Shown here: positions 6,718 through 13,528 of the stretch, in pieces | Layout of the letters: each line of letters begins with the position of its first letter | Position numbering within the stretch: position 1 is the stretch's first letter | Assembly: GCA_017620315.1 (NCBI GenBank) | Contig: JAFZQQ010000066.1 | Span: forward strand, 1 to 15,642 | Direction: 5' to 3' | DNA: 15,642 bases | Origin: Oscillospiraceae bacterium | Lineage (GTDB): Bacteria > Bacillota > Clostridia > Oscillospirales > Oscillospiraceae | Translations under genes and position numbers: made by a program | The notes under the pieces: generated by a model | The model's input: the letters and a program-made list of their open reading frames with translations, nothing else | The model's database searches: none | What the model was told of the DNA's origin: nothing

Positions 6718-6746
6718 ATTATAGCGTGAAAGCCTTGGGCGCGCAA
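6718..6746 (-). promoter_or_regulatory. Promoter of the YczE-like gene
   Basis: On the minus strand, TTGCGC (6746-6741) is followed by 17 bp and a consensus TATAAT (6723-6718). The -35 is only half-consensus. The start near 6711 leaves a short leader of about 20 nt holding the ribosome binding site, which supports ATG 6690. Confidence 0.6.
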
Positions 6747-6787
6747 GTTTTTTCCGGGCAAGGCGGAGCGCCTGGATACGGCGTCGG

Positions 6788-6814
6788 TTTTTTTCAGTTT
6801 TTTTGCGCATTTTT
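6788..6814. promoter_or_regulatory. Phased T-tracts upstream of the HU promoter (likely bent DNA or UP element)
   Basis: Three runs of T, at 6788-6794 (7), 6798-6804 (7) and 6810-6814 (5), have centres about 10 and 11 bp apart, one helical turn. Runs in helical phase bend DNA. They end about 12 bp upstream of the HU -35 box, the usual place for an UP element or a curved activator region. Confidence 0.55.
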
Positions 6815-6825
6815 GTCCATAAGGC

Positions 6826-6854
6826 TTGACTTATCACGATTTTTCGGTCATAAT
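6826..6854 (+). promoter_or_regulatory. Sigma-A promoter of the HU gene
   Basis: TTGACT at 6826-6831, a 17-bp spacer and CATAAT at 6849-6854. The predicted start is near 6861, about 40 nt before the ATG at 6900. Confidence 0.75.
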
Positions 6855-6899
6855 GTGTTTTGCTTTTGACCCCATTATATTTTTAGGAGGAATTACAAA

Positions 6900-7172
6900 A
6901 TGAACAAAAACGATCTGCTGACTGCAATGGTCGAGAAGAGCGGTCTGAGCAAGAAGGCCGCCGGCGCCGCGCTGGACGCTTTCACCGCTTCCGTGGTGGA
7001 CGCCCTCAAGGCCGGCGACAAGGTCACTCTTGTCGGCTTCGGCATCTTTGAGGTTCGCGCTCGCGCCGCGCGCAAGGGCATCAACCCGCAGACCAAGAAG
7101 ACCATCAAGATCAAAGCTTCCAAGGCTCCCGCGTTCAAGGCCGGCAAAGCTCTCAAGGACGCCCTGAACTAA
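6900..7172 (+). CDS. hup: HU-family histone-like DNA-binding protein
   Basis: HU is a small dimeric protein that bends and compacts DNA with little sequence preference. The full 90-aa length is present. MNKNDLL starts the helical dimerisation part. VTLVGFGIFEVRARAARKG marks the family signature region (about 42-60), and GINPQT (about 60-65) is the tip of the DNA-binding arm, where the Pro intercalates. The end PAFKAGKALKDALN is typical. A perfect AGGAGG at 6885-6890 lies 9 nt before ATG 6900, so strong expression is likely. The gene is monocistronic with its own promoter and terminator. It is an ordinary housekeeping HU, and nothing in it suggests a specialised IHF-like role. Confidence 0.96.
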   Translation: MNKNDLLTAMVEKSGLSKKAAGAALDAFTASVVDALKAGDKVTLVGFGIFEVRARAARKGINPQTKKTIKIKASKAPAFKAGKALKDALN

Positions 7173-7194
7173 GCTGATCGGACACAATATTAAG

Positions 7195-7242
7195 AAAGAC
7201 CCGCCGGACGGAACGATCAATCCGTCTCCAGCGGGTCTTTTT
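7195..7242 (+). terminator. Rho-independent terminator of the HU gene
   Basis: AAAGACCCGC (7195-7204) pairs with GCGGGTCTTT (7231-7240), and the interior GGACGGA/TCCGTCT also pairs with one G-U. A T-run ends the structure on the plus strand. On the minus strand it is followed by TTTCTTAAT, so it can also terminate the convergent VanY-type gene, which has no other hairpin after its stop. Confidence 0.85.
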
Positions 7243-7338
7243 GTTCACTTGCCCGGAATTGTCTGTGCGTGATTGCGATAAGTCTATTAATACATCGTCA
7301 AGGCGCCTTGGAATTTCTGCAAAAATAATCCTTTGAGT

Positions 7339-8979
7339 CTATTTTGTTTTTGCCGCGCCAAGGTATTCTTCAAACGTTATTCCGCGCGCTGTGATCTCCT
7401 TTGCTATGTCCACCCCGACATAACGTATATGCCACGGCTCGTAGGCGTAACCGGTTATGCTCTCCTTCCCGTCGGGATAGCGGAGGATGAACCCGAACTC
7501 GGCAAGTCTCGCGTGGATCTTCGCCCAAACGTCCATCGATTCGAGATAGAGGTCGATGGCAAGCCCCGTATGGTGCTCGGAATACCCCGGGGTCGCGACA
7601 TACGCCTTCACATAGTCCTCGCCGTACTTCTTTCTGTAGCTCTCCGCAAGCGCCTTCTGCTGCGCGACCGTCCGGTAGGCGGAATTGATATCCAGATGTA
7701 CCCCCTCCTCCAAAAGCGCCGCGCTCAGCGCGCAGTACGCCTCATAGGCAGTGCGCTCGACGCCGATATCCTCGCCCTTGCGATTGGTCATATGCACGAT
7801 CTCGACGGTGCTCTCCCAGTATTCCGGCAGAGCGTTCTGCTTGTTGACGAGCACAAGGTAGTCAATAGAACAGGGGTCTGCCCCCAGATACTCCTCAAGC
7901 GTCACGCCCCGCGCGCCGATCTCCCTCGCCGCGTCCGCGCCGACATAGCGGATGTGCCACGGCTCATAGCCGTAACCCGTATAAAACGCGTTTTTCTCGG
8001 GATAGCGCAGGATGAAGCCGAAATCCGCAAGCCTTGCGTGTATCCTCGCCCAAAGCTCGGGATAAGCCTCCATATCCTCGTTTTCGTAAACGTCCGCGCC
8101 GTCGATATTGAGGTAAAGGTCGAGCGCAAGACCGGTGTGATGCTCGGAAAAGCCCGGAACCGCGACATACTTTTTCACATAGTCCTCGCCGTACTTCTCC
8201 GTGAACCGGTCCCAGATCTCCTGCTGCTCACCGACGCTGCGGAACGCCGAATCCAGATCGATGTGAACGTCCTCTGCGGCAAGCGCGTTCTTTAACGCAA
8301 AATACGCCTTGCATGCGCTGCGCTCCACCCGCACCGTATCGCCGAGGGAATTGGCAACAGTGACCATGTCGACGGTCTCCTCCCATCTCTTCGGCAATTG
8401 ACTGTGTTTATTCACCAAAACAAGATAGTCTATTGAATATCTTTCCCGCGCTCTCGATCTGTGTACGGCAGCAGCGCTCTCCGTAAGCGCTCCGCAGGCG
8501 CAGAGGCTCCCGGTGACAGTGGAAAGAAGCTCCCTGCCGCGCTTATCTCCCGCGCCCTCGCCGAGTGAGAGCCGAATCCGGAAGGCGTCGCCCTCCGGGC
8601 CGAGGGTATAGTATTCCGCGCTTCTCCCATCCGCGGCGGAAGGAAAACCGATAAGCTCCGCGCCGTTTACGGTCACGACCTCGGCCGACAGCCCCGAGGC
8701 CTTCTCCACGCCCGCGCGGAGCGCGTCAAGATCGGGATAAAGCTCCCCGCACTCGGAGACCGTCAGGCTCAACTCGCCGCTTTGTCCGTCAAACAGCGCC
8801 TCCGCGGTCTCTCTCCCCTTCAGGTCGTCCGGCAGCAGCATCGCGATCCCGACGTCCTCGAAGCTGTGATACACAAGCTCAGGAGCGCTCTCCTCCGCGG
8901 GTCCGGCACAGGCGGCAAGCGCCAGCGCCATACAGAGCGCAAGCGTCGCGGCCGGGATAATCTTTTTTCTTTCAGTCAT
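7339..8979 (-). CDS. Lipoprotein with two tandem VanY-type D,D-carboxypeptidase domains
   Basis: VanY-type zinc peptidases (M15B) remove the terminal D-Ala from peptidoglycan stem peptides. The start is ATG 8979 (546 aa) with GGAGG 10 nt upstream. The signal peptide ends LALAAC (lipid Cys about 24). Residues about 30-165 form an unrecognised domain (FEDVGIAMLLPDDL). Two full peptidase domains follow, about 182-367 and 371-543. Each has the SxHxxGxAxD metal motif (SEHHTGLALD, zinc His280/Asp287; SEHHTGLAID, His469/Asp476) and YEPWHIRYVG with catalytic Glu and zinc His (339/342; 514/517). Each also has the substrate Arg in SAFR or SAYR. All ligands look intact in both copies. The second copy lacks an acidic insert of about 16 residues. 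The gene is monocistronic and divergent from the FIST gene. It acts outside the membrane on the cell wall. Confidence 0.92.
   Translation of the reverse strand: MTERKKIIPAATLALCMALALAACAGPAEESAPELVYHSFEDVGIAMLLPDDLKGRETAEALFDGQSGELSLTVSECGELYPDLDALRAGVEKASGLSAEVVTVNGAELIGFPSAADGRSAEYYTLGPEGDAFRIRLSLGEGAGDKRGRELLSTVTGSLCACGALTESAAAVHRSRARERYSIDYLVLVNKHSQLPKRWEETVDMVTVANSLGDTVRVERSACKAYFALKNALAAEDVHIDLDSAFRSVGEQQEIWDRFTEKYGEDYVKKYVAVPGFSEHHTGLALDLYLNIDGADVYENEDMEAYPELWARIHARLADFGFILRYPEKNAFYTGYGYEPWHIRYVGADAAREIGARGVTLEEYLGADPCSIDYLVLVNKQNALPEYWESTVEIVHMTNRKGEDIGVERTAYEAYCALSAALLEEGVHLDINSAYRTVAQQKALAESYRKKYGEDYVKAYVATPGYSEHHTGLAIDLYLESMDVWAKIHARLAEFGFILRYPDGKESITGYAYEPWHIRYVGVDIAKEITARGITFEEYLGAAKTK
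7351..8436 (-). repeat. Intragenic tandem duplication of the VanY-type domain
   Basis: Copy one is about 8436-7879 and copy two about 7869-7351. At protein level both begin SIDYLVLVNK, share KYGEDYVK, SEHHTGLA, IHARLA, FGFILRYP and YEPWHIRYVG, and end EEYLGA. By eye around half or more of the residues are identical. The copies are directly abutting with a linker of only a few residues. Confidence 0.85.
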
Positions 8980-9010
8980 CGCATCTGAGCCTCCGAATCG
9001 TATATAAATC

Positions 9011-9039
9011 ATTTTACCCCAAACGCCCATTTCCATCAA
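9011..9039 (-). promoter_or_regulatory. Promoter of the tandem VanY-type gene
   Basis: On the minus strand, TTGATG (9039-9034) is followed by 17 bp and TAAAAT (9016-9011). The start near 9004 gives a short leader before ATG 8979, consistent with the chosen start. Confidence 0.6.
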
Positions 9040-9047
9040 GTGTTTTA

Positions 9048-9111
9048 GTATATGTTATACTTGCATAAACGTCTTTCTTGTGATAAAGTAATATTATCTA
9101 TTGTATACAAT
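9048..9111. promoter_or_regulatory. Two palindromes in the VanY-type/FIST divergent intergenic region
   Basis: GTATAtgtTATAC at 9048-9060 has perfect 5-bp arms. ATTGTATACAAT at 9100-9111 is a perfect 12-bp palindrome. Both contain a GTATA/TATAC core and could be operator sites for a dimeric regulator controlling one or both divergent genes. The regulator is not identified. Confidence 0.35.
9061..9089 (+). promoter_or_regulatory. Possible promoter of the FIST/kinase operon
   Basis: TTGCAT at 9061-9066, a 17-bp spacer and TAAAGT at 9084-9089. The match is moderate. An alternative is TTGTGA at 9078-9083 with TGTATA at 9102-9107, which would start too close to the ribosome binding site. The 9100-9111 palindrome would sit at or just after the start point. 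Confidence 0.3.
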
Positions 9112-9134
9112 TTCGATACTGGGGAGGGCAAGTC

Positions 9135-10334
9135 ATGAGGACGATAGAAGCTTACACCGAAGAGATCGATGACATTGACGCTGCGGCAGAGGAATTGTTC
9201 GCGCAGGTCAGCGGCTTTGAGCTTGCGGCAAACAGCCTTGCCATCCTGTTTGCGGAGGAGGACACGGACTATCCCGAGCTTTACGCACGGCTCTCCCGGC
9301 ATTGGGACTTCCCGGTGATAGGCTGCACCGCTATGGCGATACTCTCCGGCAAAAAGGGCTATTGCCGGGGCGGCATCTCCTTGCTCATCCTCACTGCGGA
9401 CGACTGCCGCTTCACCGTCGGGATCACCGGCGAGCTGAAGCGGGACAGCTACAGGGACGAGATCGCACGGCTTTACAACGAGCTGAAAGCGCAGGACAAG
9501 GACGAGGTAAAGCTCGGGCTGTGTTATTTCGGCATTGCCGTAAAGGATCAGGAGCTTTCCGGCAGCAACCTGCTCGCTGCGCTCGACGCCGCCGTGAACG
9601 GGCTGCCTCTCTACGGCGGCGCCGCTTCTGACAATCTGGACTTCACCGGCTACCGCGTGTTCTGCAACGGCACGGCAGTCAGGGACGGGCTTGTCCTTGC
9701 GCTGATCTCCGGCAACGTATCGCCGCGCTTCCTGCGCATCAACTCCGTGGAGCACACGGCAAGCTTTTCGTATGAGATCACACGCGCGGAGAACAACGTC
9801 ATCTACCGCTTAGGGAACGACAGCTTTGTCGATACGCTGAAAAAGGAAGGCATGCGCGTTGATAAAGAAGACATGATGGCGGCGTACATCCTCTCCCCCT
9901 TCGTGATCACGGTCGACTGCGACGGGAACGGCGACCGGATCGAGGCGGCGCGCATTCTTGCGACGCTCGACCTTGAAAACGGCTCGGGCTCGTTCCTCGG
10001 CGTTATGCCGGAGGGCGCCGCGCTCGGCATCGGGCTTTTGAACCGCGAGGACGTGTGCCACAGCGTGGAGACTGCCTTTGAACGTATCTTTGACGAGATC
10101 GGGAAGTCCGGCGGCGAATACAGCGCGCTCTTGTGTTCCTCCTGCAGCGCAAGGTTCCTTGCTCTGATGAACGACCCCGCCGTCGAGGCGCAGACCTACC
10201 TCGGGCGTCTTCCCGAGGGGCTGTCGCTGTCGGGGTACTACGCCTATGGCGAGTGCTGCCCCGTGCAGGGTGAAAAGACCGGCAAGGAATACAATATGTT
10301 CCACAACTTCACCTTCTCGATCCTCGCGTTGTAA
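9135..10334 (+). CDS. FIST-domain sensory protein (FIST N and C)
   Basis: FIST domains are cytoplasmic sensory modules. Some (NosP) bind haem and nitric oxide and control a partner histidine kinase; others are suggested to bind small molecules such as amino acids. The start is ATG 9135 (399 aa) with GGGAGG 7 nt upstream. There is no signal peptide or membrane span. FIST-N-like features are FPVIGCTAMAIL (about 58-70), GGISLLILTAD and the Gly-rich LPLYGGAASDNLDF (about 157-170). FIST-C features are GSFLGVMPEGAALGIG (about 283-299), ALLCSSCSARFLAL (about 334-348) and the closing SGYYAYGECCP and MFHNFTF. Histidines that could matter for haem are at SRHWDF, VEHTAS, VCHSVE and FHNF; none is proven. 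It is followed after 41 nt by a hybrid kinase with no terminator between, so the two are probably one operon. Ligand unknown. Confidence 0.88.
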   Translation: MRTIEAYTEEIDDIDAAAEELFAQVSGFELAANSLAILFAEEDTDYPELYARLSRHWDFPVIGCTAMAILSGKKGYCRGGISLLILTADDCRFTVGITGELKRDSYRDEIARLYNELKAQDKDEVKLGLCYFGIAVKDQELSGSNLLAALDAAVNGLPLYGGAASDNLDFTGYRVFCNGTAVRDGLVLALISGNVSPRFLRINSVEHTASFSYEITRAENNVIYRLGNDSFVDTLKKEGMRVDKEDMMAAYILSPFVITVDCDGNGDRIEAARILATLDLENGSGSFLGVMPEGAALGIGLLNREDVCHSVETAFERIFDEIGKSGGEYSALLCSSCSARFLALMNDPAVEAQTYLGRLPEGLSLSGYYAYGECCPVQGEKTGKEYNMFHNFTFSILAL

Positions 10335-10375
10335 AAAAACACATAACAAAAACACCGACGAGAGGAGGGACAGTT

Positions 10376-12721
10376 TTGGACAATGACGAACAGAAGCGGC
10401 TGCAGCTTGAAAACAAAAAGCTCACAAGAGAAATCAAGCGTCTGAATCAGGAGATCACCCTTCTGCGCACCGCCAACGAGCAGGCGGTGCATACGCAGGC
10501 GTACATTCAAAAAGAGACCGACCGTCAGCTGTTTTTCATCGAGCAGCTCATGAAGACGTCGCAAAGCATTGTGATGCTCACAGATGATCAGTCGCGGACG
10601 GTGCTCACCTCCGACCTCTATTTCCGCTACAACTACAACTACGACAAAAACGCAATACGGCGCGGCATACCGCTGCGCGACGCGCTGGACGGGCTGCTGC
10701 CGGACGAGGAGCTCGGCGTATTTATGGAAAAAAGCCGCGCCGCGCTCAGGGGCAAGGACGTCAAGCCCTATATCATCTATGTCACACGCGACGGCGTTCG
10801 GCGGAGCTGGCGCGCCTCCATCTGGCCCATGCGCCGGGGCAGCGAGGTTGTGGGCCTGAGCATCATTTTCGTCGACACGACGGAGATCGTGGACGCGCTT
10901 GAGCGCGCGGAGGCCGCGGGCAAGGCGAAAAGCAACTTCCTCGCCAAGATGTCGCACGAGATCCGCACGCCCATCAACGCCATTCTCGGCCTGAACGAGG
11001 TGATCCTGCGCGACAGCAGCGAGCCGGATACTCTCTCCAACGCCGCGGACATCCAGAACGCGGGAAAGACCCTGCTCTCGCTCATAAACGACATTCTGGA
11101 CTTCTCGAAGGTCGAGGAGGGCAAGATGGAGATCCTGCCCACGCAGTATGAGCTGGGCTCCATCGTCAACGACCTTGTGAACATGACGCGCCCGCGCGCC
11201 GAGGAAAAGGGTCTTGACTTCTACATCTTTGTGGACGATACGACGCCGAGCCTGCTTTTCGGCGACGAGATACGCATCCGCCAGTGCGCGCTGAACCTGC
11301 TGACCAACGCCGTCAAGTATACGGACGCCGGCTCGGTCACGCTCACGATAGGCTATACCGAGGTCAGCACTGAGAAAATACGGCTCAACATCACCGTTTC
11401 CGACACCGGCTACGGCATCAAGCCCGAGGATATGGAGCGGCTCAGCTCCCCCTTCGCCCGGCTTGAGGAATCGCGCAACCGGACCGTGGAGGGCACAGGG
11501 CTTGGGCTTGCCATCACAAAGCAGCTTCTTGACCTCATGGGCAGTTCGCTGCAGGTCGAAAGCATTTACGGCGAGGGCTCGGAGTTTTCCTTCTCCATCG
11601 AGCAGCCGGTCGTCAAATGGTGGCCGATCGGCGAGTTCGGCGGCCGCTACGAAACCGGAAGGTCGAACATCGGGCCCGGGCACGAGCTGTTTTGCGCGCC
11701 GGAGGCTCAGATCCTGGTGGTGGACGACGTCGAGCTCAATCTGACCGTCGTAAAGGGTCTGCTCAAAAAGACGCAGGTGCAGATCGACACCGCGACCTCG
11801 GGCCGGCAGGCCATCTCCAAGTTCTCCAAAAACCGTTACGACGTAGCGCTCATCGACCATATGATGCCGGATATGGACGGTATAGAGACCATGCACGAGC
11901 TCAAGCAGCTTCCCGGCGCAGAAGACACGGTTTTCATCGCGCTCACCGCCAACGCCATCTCCGGCTCGCGGGAAAAATATCTGAGCGAGGGCTTTCAGGA
12001 TTATCTGTCAAAGCCCGTGGACGTGGGGAAGCTTGAGGAAATGCTGCTCAAGTACCTGCCGCCGACAAAGGTGACCATGCTCGAAGCGCCGGACGAGGGC
12101 GTCTGCGGGTACGGGGACGAGGAAGCCGCTCCCACGCTGCCGGACTGGTTGGGCGATATCAGCGGGCTCGACGTGGAGCTGGGCCTCAAAAAATGCGCCT
12201 CCGTCGAGACGTATATCAAGACGCTCGAGGTCTACGCCCGCACCGCCGCTTCCAACGCGCAGGAGATCGACCATTATCTGCGCAGCGGCGATATCGGCAA
12301 TGTGATCACCAAGGTCCACGCTCTCAAGAGCACAAGCCGCATCATCGGCGCGGAGGCGCTCGGCGACTTTGCGGAAAAGCTGGAACTTGCCGGAAAGGCC
12401 GGCGATATGGATACACTATTTGGCGGGCTTGACGAGCTGCTTTCGCGCACACGCGCGCTTGGCAAAAGCCTCTCCCCGCTGCTTCACAGCAACGACGGCT
12501 GGGATGAAGCCCTTCCGCAAATATCGGACGACCAGCTTCAGGATTCCTATAAGTCTATCCGTCGTCTGCTCAGCGAGTTTGAGTACAGCACCGCCGCCGA
12601 CCTGATCGAGCAGCTTCTCGCCTGCCGTCTGAGTGGCAGCGAGCGTGAGCGGCTTGAAAAGATGAGGCTTGCGGCAGAAAGCTTTGACTGGGATGACATA
12701 GCGGATATGCTCCCGCAGTAG
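10376..12721 (+). CDS. Soluble hybrid histidine kinase with REC and Hpt domains
   Basis: It relays phosphate from His to Asp to His. The start is TTG 10376 (781 aa): AGGAGG at 10363-10368 lies 7 nt upstream and no in-frame ATG is near. Domains in order: coiled coil (about 5-48); PAS-like domain (about 50-170, IIYVTRDGVRRSWRAS); HisKA with SHEIRTPINAILGLNE (His194); HATPase with NLLTNAVKYT (Asn311), DTGYGI and GTGLGLAI; REC beginning ILVVDD with phospho-acceptor Asp494 in LIDHMMPDMDG, Thr524 and Lys546 (SKPVD); Hpt with VHALKSTSR (His648); and an unassigned helical tail (about 700-781). All key residues are intact. There is no membrane span, so the signal must come from inside the cell, most plausibly from the FIST protein just upstream. 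No response regulator is encoded in the window, so the Hpt partner is elsewhere. Confidence 0.93.
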   Translation: MDNDEQKRLQLENKKLTREIKRLNQEITLLRTANEQAVHTQAYIQKETDRQLFFIEQLMKTSQSIVMLTDDQSRTVLTSDLYFRYNYNYDKNAIRRGIPLRDALDGLLPDEELGVFMEKSRAALRGKDVKPYIIYVTRDGVRRSWRASIWPMRRGSEVVGLSIIFVDTTEIVDALERAEAAGKAKSNFLAKMSHEIRTPINAILGLNEVILRDSSEPDTLSNAADIQNAGKTLLSLINDILDFSKVEEGKMEILPTQYELGSIVNDLVNMTRPRAEEKGLDFYIFVDDTTPSLLFGDEIRIRQCALNLLTNAVKYTDAGSVTLTIGYTEVSTEKIRLNITVSDTGYGIKPEDMERLSSPFARLEESRNRTVEGTGLGLAITKQLLDLMGSSLQVESIYGEGSEFSFSIEQPVVKWWPIGEFGGRYETGRSNIGPGHELFCAPEAQILVVDDVELNLTVVKGLLKKTQVQIDTATSGRQAISKFSKNRYDVALIDHMMPDMDGIETMHELKQLPGAEDTVFIALTANAISGSREKYLSEGFQDYLSKPVDVGKLEEMLLKYLPPTKVTMLEAPDEGVCGYGDEEAAPTLPDWLGDISGLDVELGLKKCASVETYIKTLEVYARTAASNAQEIDHYLRSGDIGNVITKVHALKSTSRIIGAEALGDFAEKLELAGKAGDMDTLFGGLDELLSRTRALGKSLSPLLHSNDGWDEALPQISDDQLQDSYKSIRRLLSEFEYSTAADLIEQLLACRLSGSERERLEKMRLAAESFDWDDIADMLPQ

Positions 12722-12730
12722 GAACCGTAC

Positions 12731-12776
12731 AAAAGCGCCGTATTCCCGGCTGGCAGCCGGGAATACGGCGCTTTTT
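12731..12776. terminator. Bidirectional rho-independent terminator
   Basis: A perfect 20-bp stem runs from AAAAGCGCCG (12731) through the 5-nt loop TGGCA (12751-12755) to CGGCGCTTTT and extra T. It serves the kinase gene (stop 12721) and, read on the other strand, the VWA gene (stop 12784). Confidence 0.95.
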
Positions 12777-12783
12777 CCTTCCT

Positions 12784-13425
12784 TCACTTGCGTTTTGCGT
12801 CCCTTTCGATCTCCGCCGACCAGTCTTCGCTGAGATCCACAGAGCAGCGCATCGCGCAGACCGCCTTGGACAAGGCGCTGAACATATGCTCGGTGCCCTC
12901 GTCGTCCGCGCGGTAATTCGCGGCGCGGTCGCGGGTGATGCCGATGTGCTCCGCCGTCTCCACGGCGTCGATGTTCGCGGCAAGGACAAGGAACTCCCAG
13001 CCGTACTTTTCCTTCTGGTGCTCGATCATCTTCTTGACCTTGTCGCTGCTGTAGCGGCGGCTGGCATTCTCAAGGCCGTCCGTTGTGATGACAAAGATCG
13101 TGTGCTCCGGCACGTCCTCCTTGCGGGCGTACTTGTGGATGTTCCCGATGTGGTGGATCGCGTCGCCGATGGCGTCGAGCAGCGCCGTCGAGCCGCCGGG
13201 GATGTAGTCGTCTTCGGTCATGGACTTCACGTCCGCGAGCGGCACGCGGTCGTAAAGCACCTTGCTCTCGGTGCTGAAAAGCACCGTCGAGACATAGCAC
13301 GTGCCGTCTTCCTTCTTCTGCTTCTCAATAAGAGAGTTGAAGCCGCCCACGGTGTCGCTTTCCAGCCCCTGCATGGAGCCGCTGCGGTCAAGGATGCAAA
13401 CAAGTTCGGTGATGTTGTTTTTCAT
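12784..13425 (-). CDS. Von Willebrand factor A (VWA) domain protein
   Basis: VWA domains bind partners through a metal-dependent adhesion site (MIDAS). The 213-aa protein is essentially a lone VWA domain. The MIDAS is complete: DRSGSM (Asp13, Ser15, Ser17) after LVCIL, a Thr in IPGGSTALLDAIGDA, and the Asp in FVITTDGLEN. LVLAANIDAVETA is the last core strand. There is no signal peptide or membrane span, so it is cytoplasmic. The start is ATG 13425 with GGAGGG 7 nt upstream. Similar small VWA proteins occur in bacteria and phages, with mostly unknown functions; no MoxR ATPase or tellurite-resistance genes lie beside it here. It follows the BceB-like permease on the same strand after a 103-nt gap, so it could be a separate unit or a distal operon member. 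Confidence 0.88.
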   Translation of the reverse strand: MKNNITELVCILDRSGSMQGLESDTVGGFNSLIEKQKKEDGTCYVSTVLFSTESKVLYDRVPLADVKSMTEDDYIPGGSTALLDAIGDAIHHIGNIHKYARKEDVPEHTIFVITTDGLENASRRYSSDKVKKMIEHQKEKYGWEFLVLAANIDAVETAEHIGITRDRAANYRADDEGTEHMFSALSKAVCAMRCSVDLSEDWSAEIERDAKRK

Positions 13426-13475
13426 GGTCTTGCCCTCCGTTCGTAAGTTTGTAGCCTTATCATACAGAGGTTTAT

Positions 13476-13502
13476 GACCAAAGTGGTCGCCCGCGAGGCG
13501 AC
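13476..13502. promoter_or_regulatory. Two overlapping inverted repeats in the permease-VWA gap
   Basis: GACCAaagTGGTC (13476-13488) and GTCGCCcgcgaGGCGAC (13486-13502) share the GTC at 13486-13488. As RNA only one hairpin can form fully at a time. No clear T-run follows on the minus strand, so it is not a standard terminator. A DNA-binding site or weak attenuator are possibilities. Confidence 0.3.
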
Positions 13503-13528
13503 AATTATTCCGTTCGGCTCATTTCCCG

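Noticed and set aside
7299..7310. Perfect 12-bp palindrome CAAGGCGCCTTG after the VanY-type gene
   Set aside because: It has no loop and no T-run, so it is not a terminator. It could be a protein-binding site, but nothing else supports that.
10244..11896. Long minus-strand open frame opposite the FIST and kinase genes
   Set aside because: Both real genes on the plus strand carry conserved motifs; this frame has none and crosses two genes.
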